This document shows, in pieces, positions 19,751 through 27,800 of a DNA stretch of 64,000 bases. The first letter of the stretch is position 1, and the number at the start of each line of letters is the position of its first letter. The DNA lies in contig NZ_WXEX01000004.1 in assembly GCF_009877435.1 (NCBI RefSeq), positions 124,001 to 188,000 on the forward strand, given 5' to 3'. Below the pieces are notes generated by a model. The model was not told the origin of the DNA, searched no databases, and worked only from the letters and a program-made list of their open reading frames with translations. A program made the translations under genes and the position numbers. The DNA is from Heliomicrobium gestii (lineage in GTDB: Bacteria; Bacillota; Desulfitobacteriia; Heliobacteriales; Heliobacteriaceae).

Positions 19751-19814
19751 AAAAAGAGGCCAAGGGTTTCGATCACTCTTTTGATCGAAGCGCCTCGGCC
19801 TCCGGTCTATCCGG
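19751..19814 (-). promoter_or_regulatory. cysK1 leader: small hairpin plus intrinsic terminator
   Basis: A small hairpin (CCGG-ATAGA-CCGG, 19802-19814) abuts a long stem (GAGGCCGAGG / CCTTGGCCTC with an inner TTCGATCA / TGATCGAA, 19756-19802), then five T. It begins about 45 nt after the promoter -10 box and so lies in the cysK1 5' leader, where it would act as an attenuator. It also closes the transcript of the metB/C-type gene upstream. The small hairpin differs from that before the corrinoid operon by a compensated base pair. Confidence 0.65.
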
Positions 19815-19855
19815 TCAGCGTCGGTTAATTCCGAGTTTTTCGATTTACATTTATG

Positions 19856-19884
19856 ATATTAAAGCCTAGTTGGATATCTGTCAA
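19856..19884 (-). promoter_or_regulatory. Promoter of cysK1
   Basis: A perfect TTGACA (19879-19884) and TAATAT (19856-19861) with 17-nt spacing on the minus strand, in the gap after the metB/C-type gene. It makes a long leader of about 345 nt before cysK1. Confidence 0.75.
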
Positions 19885-19925
19885 TCCGTTTTTTTCTATG
19901 TTCCGCAAGTATTTTTCCTTCGGAC

Positions 19926-21062
19926 TTATGACGCCAATGCCTGTGTCAGATCGTTGAGCAGGTCGCTGATGTTTTCAATCCCAACAGACAGCCGCAACAG
20001 GCGGTCGGTGACGCCGCAGCGCCGGCGGATCTCTTCGGGGATGTCGCCATGAGTCTGACGGGAGGGAAAGGTAAGCAGCGATTCGACGCCACCGAGGCTT
20101 TCCGCAAAGGCGATCAGGCGAATTCGCGAAAGCACCTGCGGAATGTTGCCGGCGTCATGGAGGGAAAAGGAGATCATGGCGCCTGGACCGGCGGCCTGCT
20201 GAAAATGAATGTCCCGGCCGGGGTGGTTGTCAAGGCCGATAAAGTAGACCTGTTCAACGGCGGGGTGTTGTTCCAGCCAACAGGCGATGGCGCTGGCGTT
20301 TTCCTGGGCGCGGTCAAGGCGCAGGCCCAGCGTCTTCATCCCCCGCAGGAGCAGCCATGAATCGAAGGGGCCGAGGATGGCGCCGGCAGCGTTTTGATAG
20401 AATGCGAGCCGCTCGCCGAGGTCCTCGTCGGCAGCGACGACCAGACCGGCCACCACGTCGTTGTGACCGCCCAGGTACTTGGTGCCGCTGTGAACGACAA
20501 TATGGGCGCCCAACTCGATGGGTCGCTGCAGGTAAGGGCTCATGAAGGTGTTGTCGACGATCAGCAGGAGGTCATGGCAATCACAGATCCGCCGGATGGC
20601 CTGCAGGTCTGTGATCTTCATCGTCGGATTGGTCGGCGTTTCGATCAGGATGGCCTTCGTACAGTCTCTGACTGCGGCGTTCACTTGCTCGAGATCGCTC
20701 GTGTCGACAAAGTCCGCCTCGACGCCCCAGGGACGAAATACCTGCTCCAGCAGCCGGTAGGTCCCGCCATAGAGGTCTTCACAGAGGATCAGATGGTCGC
20801 CAGGCCGGAAGAGGGACAGCACAGCCGTCAACGCAGCCAAGCCGGAAGCGAAAGCCAACCCGCGCCGTCCCCCCTCCAACCGGGCGATCTGTTCTTCCAG
20901 CACCTGCCGCGTCGGGTTGCCCGAGCGGCTGTAATCAAAGCCAGTGCTTTCTCCCAGGGCGGGATGCTGAAAGGTGGCCGTTTGGTAAATGGGAAAACTG
21001 ACGGCGCCTGTGCCGGTGTCTTTGCCGTTGCCCCCTTGGGCCAATAACGTGTCGATGCGCAT
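19926..21062 (-). CDS. Cystathionine gamma-synthase / beta-lyase type PLP enzyme
   Basis: A 378-residue PLP enzyme of the MetB/MetC/MetI group in methionine synthesis. Features are YSRSGNPTRQVLEEQIARLEGG, the PLP lysine in HSGTKYLGGHNDVVAG, IETPTNPTMKITDL, and the C-terminal SLGGVESLLTFPSRQTHGDIPEEIRRRCGVTDRLLRLSVGIE. From sequence alone I cannot separate cystathionine gamma-synthase (metB/metI) from beta-lyase (metC/patB-like). I chose the ATG at 21062, which follows GGGAGGAG. It is controlled by the SAM-I riboswitch immediately upstream. Confidence 0.9.
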   Translation of the reverse strand: MRIDTLLAQGGNGKDTGTGAVSFPIYQTATFQHPALGESTGFDYSRSGNPTRQVLEEQIARLEGGRRGLAFASGLAALTAVLSLFRPGDHLILCEDLYGGTYRLLEQVFRPWGVEADFVDTSDLEQVNAAVRDCTKAILIETPTNPTMKITDLQAIRRICDCHDLLLIVDNTFMSPYLQRPIELGAHIVVHSGTKYLGGHNDVVAGLVVAADEDLGERLAFYQNAAGAILGPFDSWLLLRGMKTLGLRLDRAQENASAIACWLEQHPAVEQVYFIGLDNHPGRDIHFQQAAGPGAMISFSLHDAGNIPQVLSRIRLIAFAESLGGVESLLTFPSRQTHGDIPEEIRRRCGVTDRLLRLSVGIENISDLLNDLTQALAS

Positions 21063-21130
21063 CTGCAAAACTCCTCCCATTTCATCATGATTTCCTCTGT
21101 GCCTTCTGTCTGTTTTGGTTTCTGACCGTC

Positions 21131-21290
21131 AAAACAAGAAACGGTCTCCTCTGAAAGAGAAGACCGTCAACAGCCACAGGGCAAGTCTTATCTTTCAGGG
21201 TTTCCCCTGCAGGAATTGGCACCATGCAGGTATGCCTGCTGGTTGCCGGGCTTCATCGGGCCAGTCCCTCCACCAACTCTTGATAAGAGC
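21131..21290 (-). promoter_or_regulatory. SAM-I (S-box) riboswitch with terminator
   Basis: On the minus strand the aptamer runs from CTCTTATCAAGAG (21290) to TGAAAGATAAG (21187). It includes the S-box signatures GGTGGAGGGACTGGCCC, GATGAAGCCCGGCAACC and GGTGCCAATTCC. It is followed at 21131-21168 by a 12-bp stem (ACGGTCTTCTCT / AGAGGAGACCGT) and a T-rich tail. Known S-boxes end transcription when SAM is high, so the downstream methionine gene is expressed when SAM is low. Confidence 0.95.
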
Positions 21291-21415
21291 GTCTTGATTC
21301 AATTGTTCCCGGCGCGAACCGGATTGACTATACATTACTCGGAATGGACGGTGATCGTCAAGCGTTTTTTTCGCCAATTGAACAAATACTTTTTTTGCGA
21401 AAAACCTTCCTTTCC

Positions 21416-21485
21416 TTGACAGGATCCGCCACCCCTTCTATCATGGAGTCTAGCAAATATAAGATAATCCGACTAATATAGTAGG
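21416..21485 (+). promoter_or_regulatory. Promoter and operator-like palindrome of cysK2
   Basis: TTGACA (21416-21421) and TATCAT (21439-21444) with 17-nt spacing. Twenty nt past the -10 lies TAATCCGACTA (21465-21475), within the near-palindrome CCGACTAATATAGTAGG (21469-21485). Rrf2-family sites (IscR, CymR) have this CCGACT...AGTNGG shape. The same 11-mer occurs in the metY promoter. Confidence 0.65.
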
Positions 21486-21509
21486 TTTTTGTGAGGAGCG
21501 TGGTTTTCC

Positions 21510-22514
21510 ATGGAAAAAATCGCCCAGGACGTGTCCGCCTTGATCGGAAATACCCCGATGGTTCGACTGCGCCGGATCGTGGCTTCATCGCATGCTGGAG
21601 AGACCGCCCATGGCAACGCGAAAGCGGGACGGGCAAAATCCCCTGCCGGTAGCGATAGCGGCGATGCGGCAGAGATCGTCGCTAAGCTGGAAACCTTCAA
21701 CCCCGGCGGCAGTGTAAAGGATCGCATCGGCCTCAGCATGATTCAGGACGCCGAAAAACGGGGCTTGCTGAAACCGGGAGCGGTCATTGTGGAACCGACA
21801 AGCGGCAACACCGGCGTCGCCCTGGCCATGGTCGCCGCCGTCCGCGGGTATCGATTGATCCTGACCATGCCGGAGACGATGAGCGTTGAACGGCGAAACC
21901 TGCTAAAAGCCTTCGGCGCTGAGCTGGTGTTGACGCCAGGCGCCGAGGGGATGCGCGGCGCCGTCGAAAGGGCGGAACAGATTGTCAAGAATACCCCCGG
22001 CGCGTTCATGCCCCAACAGTTCGCCAACCCGGCCAACCCGGCCACACACGAGGTTACGACCGCTGCGGAGATCTGGCAGGACACGAATGGACGGGTGGAT
22101 ATCTTCATCGCCGGCGTCGGCAGCGGCGGCACCATCACCGGTACGGCCAAAGGGCTGAAACAGCGGAACCCCAACCTCCATGTCATCGCCGTTGAACCGG
22201 CGACCTCGGCCGTCTTGTCGGGCGGCAAACCGGGACCCCATGGGATTCAAGGCATCGGCGCCGGTTTCATCCCTGATGTCTACGACAGCCGCCTGATCGA
22301 CGAGGTCTTCCCTGTGTCCGATTCGGACGCCATTGCCACCAGCCGCCGTTTGGCCCGGGAGGAAGGATTGCTCGTGGGCATCTCCGCCGGCGCCGCCGCC
22401 TTCGCGGCGATCCAAGCGGCGAAGCGACCGGAGAACCGCGGCAAGCGCATCGTCGTGCTCCTGCCGGATACGGGAGAGCGCTATCTGAGCACGGCGCTGT
22501 TTTCGGAAGTTTAA
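21510..22514 (+). CDS. cysK: Cysteine synthase, copy 2, with an N-terminal insert
   Basis: A 334-residue PLP enzyme like copy 1, with the PLP lysine in [12 protein letters not shown] and the motifs [34 protein letters not shown] and [13 protein letters not shown]. It differs by an insert of about 20 residues, Gly/Ala/Ser/Lys-rich, near residues 27-50 ([20 protein letters not shown]), between the first strand and VAKLE. Such an insert is unusual for CysK. It is transcribed alone on the plus strand from its own promoter with an operator-like palindrome. It may be used under a different sulfur state from copy 1. ATG start with GAGGAG. Confidence 0.93.
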   Translation: MEKIAQDVSALIGNTPMVRLRRIVASSHAGETAHGNAKAGRAKSPAGSDSGDAAEIVAKLETFNPGGSVKDRIGLSMIQDAEKRGLLKPGAVIVEPTSGNTGVALAMVAAVRGYRLILTMPETMSVERRNLLKAFGAELVLTPGAEGMRGAVERAEQIVKNTPGAFMPQQFANPANPATHEVTTAAEIWQDTNGRVDIFIAGVGSGGTITGTAKGLKQRNPNLHVIAVEPATSAVLSGGKPGPHGIQGIGAGFIPDVYDSRLIDEVFPVSDSDAIATSRRLAREEGLLVGISAGAAAFAAIQAAKRPENRGKRIVVLLPDTGERYLSTALFSEV

Positions 22515-22537
22515 GAAAGTAAAACAATCATTTTCCG

Positions 22538-22566
22538 TTGACTTTGGGGCCTGGCTCCCCTAATGT
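22538..22566 (+). promoter_or_regulatory. Promoter of uppP
   Basis: TTGACT and TAATGT with 17-nt spacing, 30 nt before the uppP ATG. Confidence 0.6.
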
Positions 22567-22596
22567 AAAGAAGAATGAATAGTTGGGGGAATTGCC

Positions 22597-23406
22597 ATGG
22601 AAAACCTGTATCTTGTAGCAGTCATTCTCGGTATTGTGGAAGGTCTTACCGAATTCCTCCCCGTGTCATCGACGGGGCACATGATTCTTGTCGGCAGTCT
22701 CCTCGGTTTTGAGGGAGATAAGGCGGCCACCTTTGAGGTCTTTATCCAGCTGGGCGCGATCCTGGCTGTGCTTGTCCTCTACCGGGATCGTTTCCTGAAC
22801 CTGATTCTGAACCTCTTCGCTGACGGAATCCGCTTTGACGACCGGGGATTCAACATCTGGCATGTGGCCATCGCGATGGCGCCAGCCTGTGTGCTCGGTT
22901 TCCTGCTGCACAAACCGATCAAGACCTACCTCTTTTCCGACAAGACGGTCGTCATCGGTCTCATTGCGGGCGGCATCCTGCTGTTGGCGGCCAACTGGAT
23001 TGAGCCTCGTCGCCGGGTCGATGACCTGGACCGGATCAACTTTCGCCAGGCGCTGTTCGTCGGCCTGATGCAATGTCTCGCCCTCTGGCCCGGGTTTTCC
23101 CGCTCCGGCGCCACCATCGCCGGCGGTATGCTGTCAGGGATGACCTCTGCCGTCGCCGCCGAATTTTCCTTCATCGTCGCTGTGCCGATGATGGTGGCAG
23201 CGACCGGCTATGACATGCTGAAATCCTACCAAAACCTGAGCGTCGGCGATCTGCCGCTCTTCGCCATCGGCTTTGTCGTGTCCTTCGTCGTCGCCTGGGC
23301 AGCCATCGTTTGGTTTTTGAAACTGCTGAACCGGATCGGTCTGGCCCCTTTCGCCTATTACCGTTTTGTCGCGGCCCTGCTCTATTTTGTCGTGGTGATC
23401 CTCTAA
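22597..23406 (+). CDS. uppP: Undecaprenyl-diphosphatase UppP/BacA
   Basis: A 269-residue inner-membrane enzyme that recycles undecaprenyl pyrophosphate to the monophosphate for cell-wall synthesis; extra copies give bacitracin resistance. The two family signatures are EGLTEFLPVSSTGH (residues 15-28) and ALWPGFSRSGATI. About eight membrane helices. ATG start with TTGGGGG upstream. Single-gene unit between its own promoter and the terminator at 23465. Confidence 0.95.
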   Translation: MENLYLVAVILGIVEGLTEFLPVSSTGHMILVGSLLGFEGDKAATFEVFIQLGAILAVLVLYRDRFLNLILNLFADGIRFDDRGFNIWHVAIAMAPACVLGFLLHKPIKTYLFSDKTVVIGLIAGGILLLAANWIEPRRRVDDLDRINFRQALFVGLMQCLALWPGFSRSGATIAGGMLSGMTSAVAAEFSFIVAVPMMVAATGYDMLKSYQNLSVGDLPLFAIGFVVSFVVAWAAIVWFLKLLNRIGLAPFAYYRFVAALLYFVVVIL

Positions 23407-23464
23407 CAGGCGACCCTCTTCCTGATCGCCTTGATCCGTCTCTAGAGAAGGTACATAAAAGAAG

Positions 23465-23506
23465 AAAAAGGGCGGGTCGCTTGTTTGAGCGGCCGGCCCT
23501 TTTTTC
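23465..23506. terminator. Bidirectional terminator between uppP and the small acidic gene
   Basis: AAAAAGGGC ... GCCCTTTTTT inverted repeat with an inner paired segment, giving T-runs on both strands. It ends the two convergent genes. Confidence 0.8.
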
Positions 23507-23525
23507 TGTCCTATCACAATTTCTT

Positions 23526-23711
23526 TTAGCTGTAATCCTTAGAAATCTCCGGGATCGAGTCGATCTCTTGGAGCCCGCTGATGCCGTCAAACTCCTGAAT
23601 CTCATCAACAGCCTCGGGGTCCCCCTGCGAATTTTGCAACCCGCTTTTTTCATCGACGGCGGCTGCCGGTTCCCCGGTCTTTCCGGCTGGCGATTTTGGA
23701 CGCAGCGGCAT
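23526..23711 (-). CDS. Small acidic hypothetical protein
   Basis: A 61-residue, Pro/Gly/Asp/Glu-rich protein beginning MPLRPKSPAGKTGEP and ending in an acidic stretch (EIQEFDGISGLQEIDSIPEI). I chose the ATG at 23711 because AAGGAGGT lies 9 nt upstream; the frame continues to 23804 without another good site. No family recognised. It has no signal peptide or membrane helix and looks disordered. It lies downstream of the CZB chemoreceptor and ends at a shared terminator. The strong ribosome site makes it a real gene in my view. Confidence 0.65.
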   Translation of the reverse strand: MPLRPKSPAGKTGEPAAAVDEKSGLQNSQGDPEAVDEIQEFDGISGLQEIDSIPEISKDYS

Positions 23712-23829
23712 GGCTCTCCAACCTCCTTTTCCTTGCGAGGTTAGTATCACCTTCCATGGCGTTCCTATCACCAGCCGGTTCGACTTTCCTCGGACTGCCG
23801 CCAATCTTCGTGTTCCTTGTAAGTGTTGA

Positions 23830-26193
23830 TCACGTGGTTTTTGCGATCAACCGGTTCAATCGTTCGAGGACGGCGTCGGAGTTTTTCTCCAGTTCGGCGA
23901 GCATCCGCTGGGCCCCTTCACGATCCCCGGCGCCGAAGGCGTCGGCCGCTTTCAGGGCGAACTCATGGACGCGGGCATGAGGGCCGTCCAAGGCAACGAA
24001 GTCAGGATCATTCCGGAAGGGGTTGTCATCGGTAAAATACCATTTGCCCAAGCGGCAGTGGTGATGAGAGGTCACTTCCTCCGGGTTGACCTGTTCGTAG
24101 CCTTTGAGCATGTTCTGGATCCGGATCTTCCAGAGCAAATGGTCGGACTTTGCCTTTTCCAGGAGTTCTGCCGCGCCCAGAGCGCCGGCATCGGGCAACT
24201 TGAACTTCTGCACGGCGCCGGCCAGTTCGATGGCCATAGCGCTCGCCTCTTCTGTCGCTGCTGCGATCGTCTCCATGCCGGATGATGTCTCTTCCGTCGC
24301 CGCCGCCACCGATTCGGCCAGTTCCGCCGTCCCTTCAACGACGGTGGCGATGGAATCGATCAGGCCGATGATGCGATCGGAACTGGCCACTTCCTCATTG
24401 GTCAATGTGACGATGCCGTCGACCGCCTTTTCCGTCTCCTGAACAGCCTGAAGGATCCGATATAAGGCCTCGCCCGCTTCTTGAACCACCGCGGCGCCTC
24501 GTTCCGCCTCACTGTGGCTCTGCTGGGTAGCGGTCACCGCAGCAGCGGCGCTCTCCAGAACCTTGCCCACCAGTTCTGCCACCTCGCCGGCGCCCCGGTT
24601 GGATTCCTCGGCGAGTTTGCGCACCTCGTCGGCAACAACGGCAAAGCCGCGACCGGCATCACCGGCCCGGGCCGCCTCGATGGCCGCATTGAGGGCCAAC
24701 AGATTTGTCTGGGCGGCAATGGCCGTGATCGTCTCCGTCATCCGGTTGATTTCGCGGGAGTAGCGATCCAATTCTGCCATCATCGCTTCGGCCTCGTTTG
24801 TCTTGTCTTTGATCGCCGTCATATGATCGATGCTTTTGGCGACCGTCTCACTTCCCCGCTCCGCCGCCGTCAGGGTCAGCCGGGAGTTGTCTGCGGCGAT
24901 GGCTGCCTGGTTCTTGGCCAGTTGGATCAAGGAGGACAGTTCCAGCAGCACTTCGGACGCGTCCAAGGCCGCCTCCGTTCCTCTCTCGGCGTTCTCGGCG
25001 ACCTCTTGGATATTGCGAGCCACATCCTGGACGGCGGTCATCACCTGCTGGGCCGATGACGCCATCTCTTCCGAACTGGCCGCCATCTCCTCAGCCGATT
25101 TGCGAACCATGCCGACGATCTCCGTCTGACGCCGGATCATCAGATTGAAACCGGCCACCGATTGACCGATCTCATCGGTCGAGTGAACAGCTCCATGAAC
25201 CGTCAAGTCGCCAGCGCCGGCTCGGGCCATCAGGTCCTGCAGCTCCACGAGCGGGCGCGCCAAACGGCGAGCGAACCAGATGCCGATGATCCCTGCCAGC
25301 AACAGCACAACCAAAGAGGAGAGAAAGATCCGTCCGGCGATCGACTGCTTCACCGCTGTCAAGGCGGCCTTTTCCTTCGCCGTCCCCACCATGCCGATGA
25401 TCGTTCCATCAGCGCCGATCAGCGGCGCATAGCCTGTGATGTAATCACCGTCAAGATCCTTGTTCTCCCCGATATAGGGCTTGCCTTCGTTAAAAATGCT
25501 CTTGACGATGGTATCTGCTGTGACTTGTCCGGCTGTGATCCGCTGTCCCCTTTTGTCGACAATGGACGTCGCGACGCGCTCCTGACCGAGGAAGAGGCTG
25601 AACTCTGCGCCAAACATCCCTTTCGCCTTGTCGACAATCTCGTTTCTGCTGACCACATAACCGGTCGACAGAACACCGATCAATTGTCCCTGATCGTAAA
25701 TGGGTGCGCCGGCTCGAACGGACAGGCGAACCGTCTTGCCCTGTTCGATGCCGGTGAAGGTCTTTCCTTCGAGGGCGCGGGCCACGTTGATCTGGTTGGC
25801 GATGTTGTCATCCCCTTTGGGCGCCTTGTCCGGTTCATGGGTCCGGATGATCGCGTTCCCTTTGGCATCGGTAATGACAAGGTAGTCGAGGTTGCCTTTT
25901 TGCATCAGCGGCGCTGTCACCTGTAACAAGGCCGCAAAATCGCGGTTTTTTGTGCCCGCAATAATTCCAGGGTGGGTGGCGAGATTGTTGGCGTGGGCTA
26001 ACGCCTCGGTCTTATAATTCTCAAGCAGGCTTTCAAATCCAGACAGATTTTTCTCGGTCTGGCGGGCAAAATCCCCTTCAAAGGCTTGGCTCGTCGTCAT
26101 TAACGATGAAAGAGCGACAACCGTCGTGGTGATCAGGAGAACGCCCACGATGACGAGAATCAACTTCGTTTGGATACTTCGAAACAACGGCAT
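23830..26193 (-). CDS. Methyl-accepting chemotaxis protein with Cache and CZB domains
   Basis: A 787-residue chemoreceptor. A first membrane helix (residues 8-30) is followed by an outside ligand domain of the Cache type (about 35-300), a second helix, a HAMP segment, and the methyl-accepting domain with its hairpin tip [36 protein letters not shown]. The C-terminus is a chemoreceptor zinc-binding (CZB) domain: [23 protein letters not shown] and HARVHEF give the His/Cys ligands. CZB domains are known to bind zinc and can sense oxidants or zinc. The ATG at 26193 has GAGGAGG. Apparently alone, away from the chemosensory operon. Confidence 0.93.
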   Translation of the reverse strand: MPLFRSIQTKLILVIVGVLLITTTVVALSSLMTTSQAFEGDFARQTEKNLSGFESLLENYKTEALAHANNLATHPGIIAGTKNRDFAALLQVTAPLMQKGNLDYLVITDAKGNAIIRTHEPDKAPKGDDNIANQINVARALEGKTFTGIEQGKTVRLSVRAGAPIYDQGQLIGVLSTGYVVSRNEIVDKAKGMFGAEFSLFLGQERVATSIVDKRGQRITAGQVTADTIVKSIFNEGKPYIGENKDLDGDYITGYAPLIGADGTIIGMVGTAKEKAALTAVKQSIAGRIFLSSLVVLLLAGIIGIWFARRLARPLVELQDLMARAGAGDLTVHGAVHSTDEIGQSVAGFNLMIRRQTEIVGMVRKSAEEMAASSEEMASSAQQVMTAVQDVARNIQEVAENAERGTEAALDASEVLLELSSLIQLAKNQAAIAADNSRLTLTAAERGSETVAKSIDHMTAIKDKTNEAEAMMAELDRYSREINRMTETITAIAAQTNLLALNAAIEAARAGDAGRGFAVVADEVRKLAEESNRGAGEVAELVGKVLESAAAAVTATQQSHSEAERGAAVVQEAGEALYRILQAVQETEKAVDGIVTLTNEEVASSDRIIGLIDSIATVVEGTAELAESVAAATEETSSGMETIAAATEEASAMAIELAGAVQKFKLPDAGALGAAELLEKAKSDHLLWKIRIQNMLKGYEQVNPEEVTSHHHCRLGKWYFTDDNPFRNDPDFVALDGPHARVHEFALKAADAFGAGDREGAQRMLAELEKNSDAVLERLNRLIAKTT

Positions 26194-26285
26194 CTTGTTC
26201 CTCCTCCTCAATCTGTCGAGCACTATTGCTTCTCTGTCACAAAGCATCATCATCGATAAGAAAAACCCTATCTGAATCAGTTACT

Positions 26286-26314
26286 ATCTTACCGCCCTTT
26301 CCCAGGAGTGGCAA
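26286..26314 (-). promoter_or_regulatory. Promoter of the CZB chemoreceptor
   Basis: TTGCCA and TAAGAT with 17-nt spacing on the minus strand, about 93 nt before the ATG and just beyond the bioB terminator. Confidence 0.5.
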
Positions 26315-26331
26315 CGCATATGTCGTCAAAG

Positions 26332-26377
26332 GCAAAAATAAACCCCTGGGACGCGCCGTAAAAAGCGAACCAGGGGT
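26332..26377 (-). terminator. Intrinsic terminator after bioB
   Basis: Arms ACCCCTGG and CCAGGGGT with a 20-nt loop, followed on the minus strand by TTTATTTTT. It lies 80 nt after the bioB stop. Confidence 0.7.
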
Positions 26378-26457
26378 GATTTGCAGCTATATTGAATTTT
26401 TTTGTCATTATATTGCAGAATGAAAAAGGGATATGCCGCAGGAAACCGTCCCATGGG

Positions 26458-27438
26458 TCACGACGGGTTCACCGGGAGCCCCAGATCGAGAAGCATCTGG
26501 ATATCCTCAGCCACCGTCCGCCCGCTCGTCGTCAGGTAGCTGCCGACGAGCGCGGCGTCGGCGCCGGCCATGAAGCAGAGCGATTGCAGGTTGCGCAACG
26601 CCCCCTCGCGGCCACCGGCCATGCGGGCACGAGCGGACGGCAGCATCAGGCGATAGATGGCGATCGATTTGAGGATTTCCAGCGGGGCGATGACGGGCTG
26701 TTCTTCCAGCGGCGTCCCGGCGATGGGATTGAGGATGTTGACCGGCGCTGACTGGACGCCCAATCCCCGCAGTTCCAGGGCCATGTCGATGCGGTCTTCC
26801 ATCGTCTCTCCCAGGGAGAAGATGCCCCCCGAACAGACGGCCATCCCGGCGGCTTGGGCGGCCAGAATGGTGGCGATCCGCTCATCGTAGCTGTGGGTGG
26901 TGCAGATCTGCGGAAAAAACCGCCGTGATGTCTCCAGGTTGTGATGGTACATGGTGACGCCCGTTGCGGCCAACCGGCGCAGTTGTTCCTCCTGTAAGAT
27001 GCCCAGGGAGGCGCAGAGGCCGAGCTTCGTTTCCCGGCGGAGCCGCTCGTAGATGGCCAGCACCGGCTCCAGCTCAGCGTCATCCATCCCCCGTCCACTG
27101 GTGACCAGGGAAAAACGATGGGCGCCTTCCGCCTCCATCGCTTTGGCCCGGGCAACAATCGCGTCAGGTTCCATCAGGTCATAGGTCTCCACGCAGGACG
27201 GATGGTGGGCCGACTGGGCGCAAAAGCGGCAATCCTCCGAACAGGCGCCCGATTTGGCGTTGACGATGGAACAGAGGTCCACATGACCGGCGCCGAACCG
27301 ATCCCGTACTCGGCGCGCCAGATCCATCAGCCCATAGATCTCGTTGCCTTCGATTGCGGCGAGTTTCAGGGCGGTGTCCCGATCCAGGGCCTCGCCGGCG
27401 AAGAGGATGGCTTCTGCCTGATTGATGATCCCTTGCAT
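26458..27438 (-). CDS. bioB: Biotin synthase
   Basis: A 326-residue radical-SAM enzyme that inserts sulfur into dethiobiotin. The radical-SAM cluster motif SGACSEDCRFCAQS gives Cys66, Cys70 and Cys73. Further BioB motifs are YHHNLETS, CSGGIFSLGET, and the C-terminal GGREGALRNLQSLCFMAGADAALVGSYLTTSGR. Length is standard. ATG start with AAAGGA upstream. No other bio gene is adjacent. Its promoter carries a BirA-type operator. Confidence 0.96.
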   Translation of the reverse strand: MQGIINQAEAILFAGEALDRDTALKLAAIEGNEIYGLMDLARRVRDRFGAGHVDLCSIVNAKSGACSEDCRFCAQSAHHPSCVETYDLMEPDAIVARAKAMEAEGAHRFSLVTSGRGMDDAELEPVLAIYERLRRETKLGLCASLGILQEEQLRRLAATGVTMYHHNLETSRRFFPQICTTHSYDERIATILAAQAAGMAVCSGGIFSLGETMEDRIDMALELRGLGVQSAPVNILNPIAGTPLEEQPVIAPLEILKSIAIYRLMLPSARARMAGGREGALRNLQSLCFMAGADAALVGSYLTTSGRTVAEDIQMLLDLGLPVNPS

Positions 27439-27571
27439 ATTTGATCGTCCTTTCTATCGAAACTTGTTGTTTTGGCGCTTTCATTGCTTGCTTTTTTTCA
27501 CAGGCGCTTCGTTGAATCAACGGTCACGCAAAAACTTGGAATCGGGCGCTCCGTGAACATGGGGCGCCCGA

Positions 27572-27637
27572 TTGTAAACCGATTATGTTCTTGCTTGTCG
27601 ACAAAATGATTATACGTCTCTCCCTTTTCCCTGTCTA
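27572..27637 (-). promoter_or_regulatory. bioB: bioB promoter with BirA-type operator
   Basis: On the minus strand TAGACA (27632-27637) and TATAAT (27609-27614) are 17 nt apart. Just downstream comes TTGTCGACA-N15-GGTTTACAA (27572-27604), which fits the biotin repressor site (TTGTTAACC-N14-16-GGTTAACAA). Binding of biotin-loaded BirA there would block bioB. A GC-rich hairpin (27541-27571) follows in the leader. Confidence 0.75.
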
Positions 27638-27800
27638 TCCTTTCTCATCTGAATCGGTTCCTTCAAAAGTCCTGTCTTTTCTGCAAGGGGCCTCTTTTCC
27701 CCTACTTGCGCCATGTAATTTTTCTTGTTACCCTTGATCTAAATACCGCGTACACGGGACGCTGTGATTTCTCGCGTTGTTTCTTTGAAAAAAGGGGGGA
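27605..27800. other. Divergent gap between bioB and the sensor kinase gene
   Basis: Apart from the bioB promoter, this AT-richer stretch holds no open frame that I can support and no clear plus-strand promoter. It presumably contains the start signals of the lytS-like gene. Confidence 0.4.

Noticed and set aside
23526-23804. Longer 92-codon version of the small acidic protein
   Set aside because: The internal ATG at 23711 has a near-perfect ribosome site, whereas the longer start has none.
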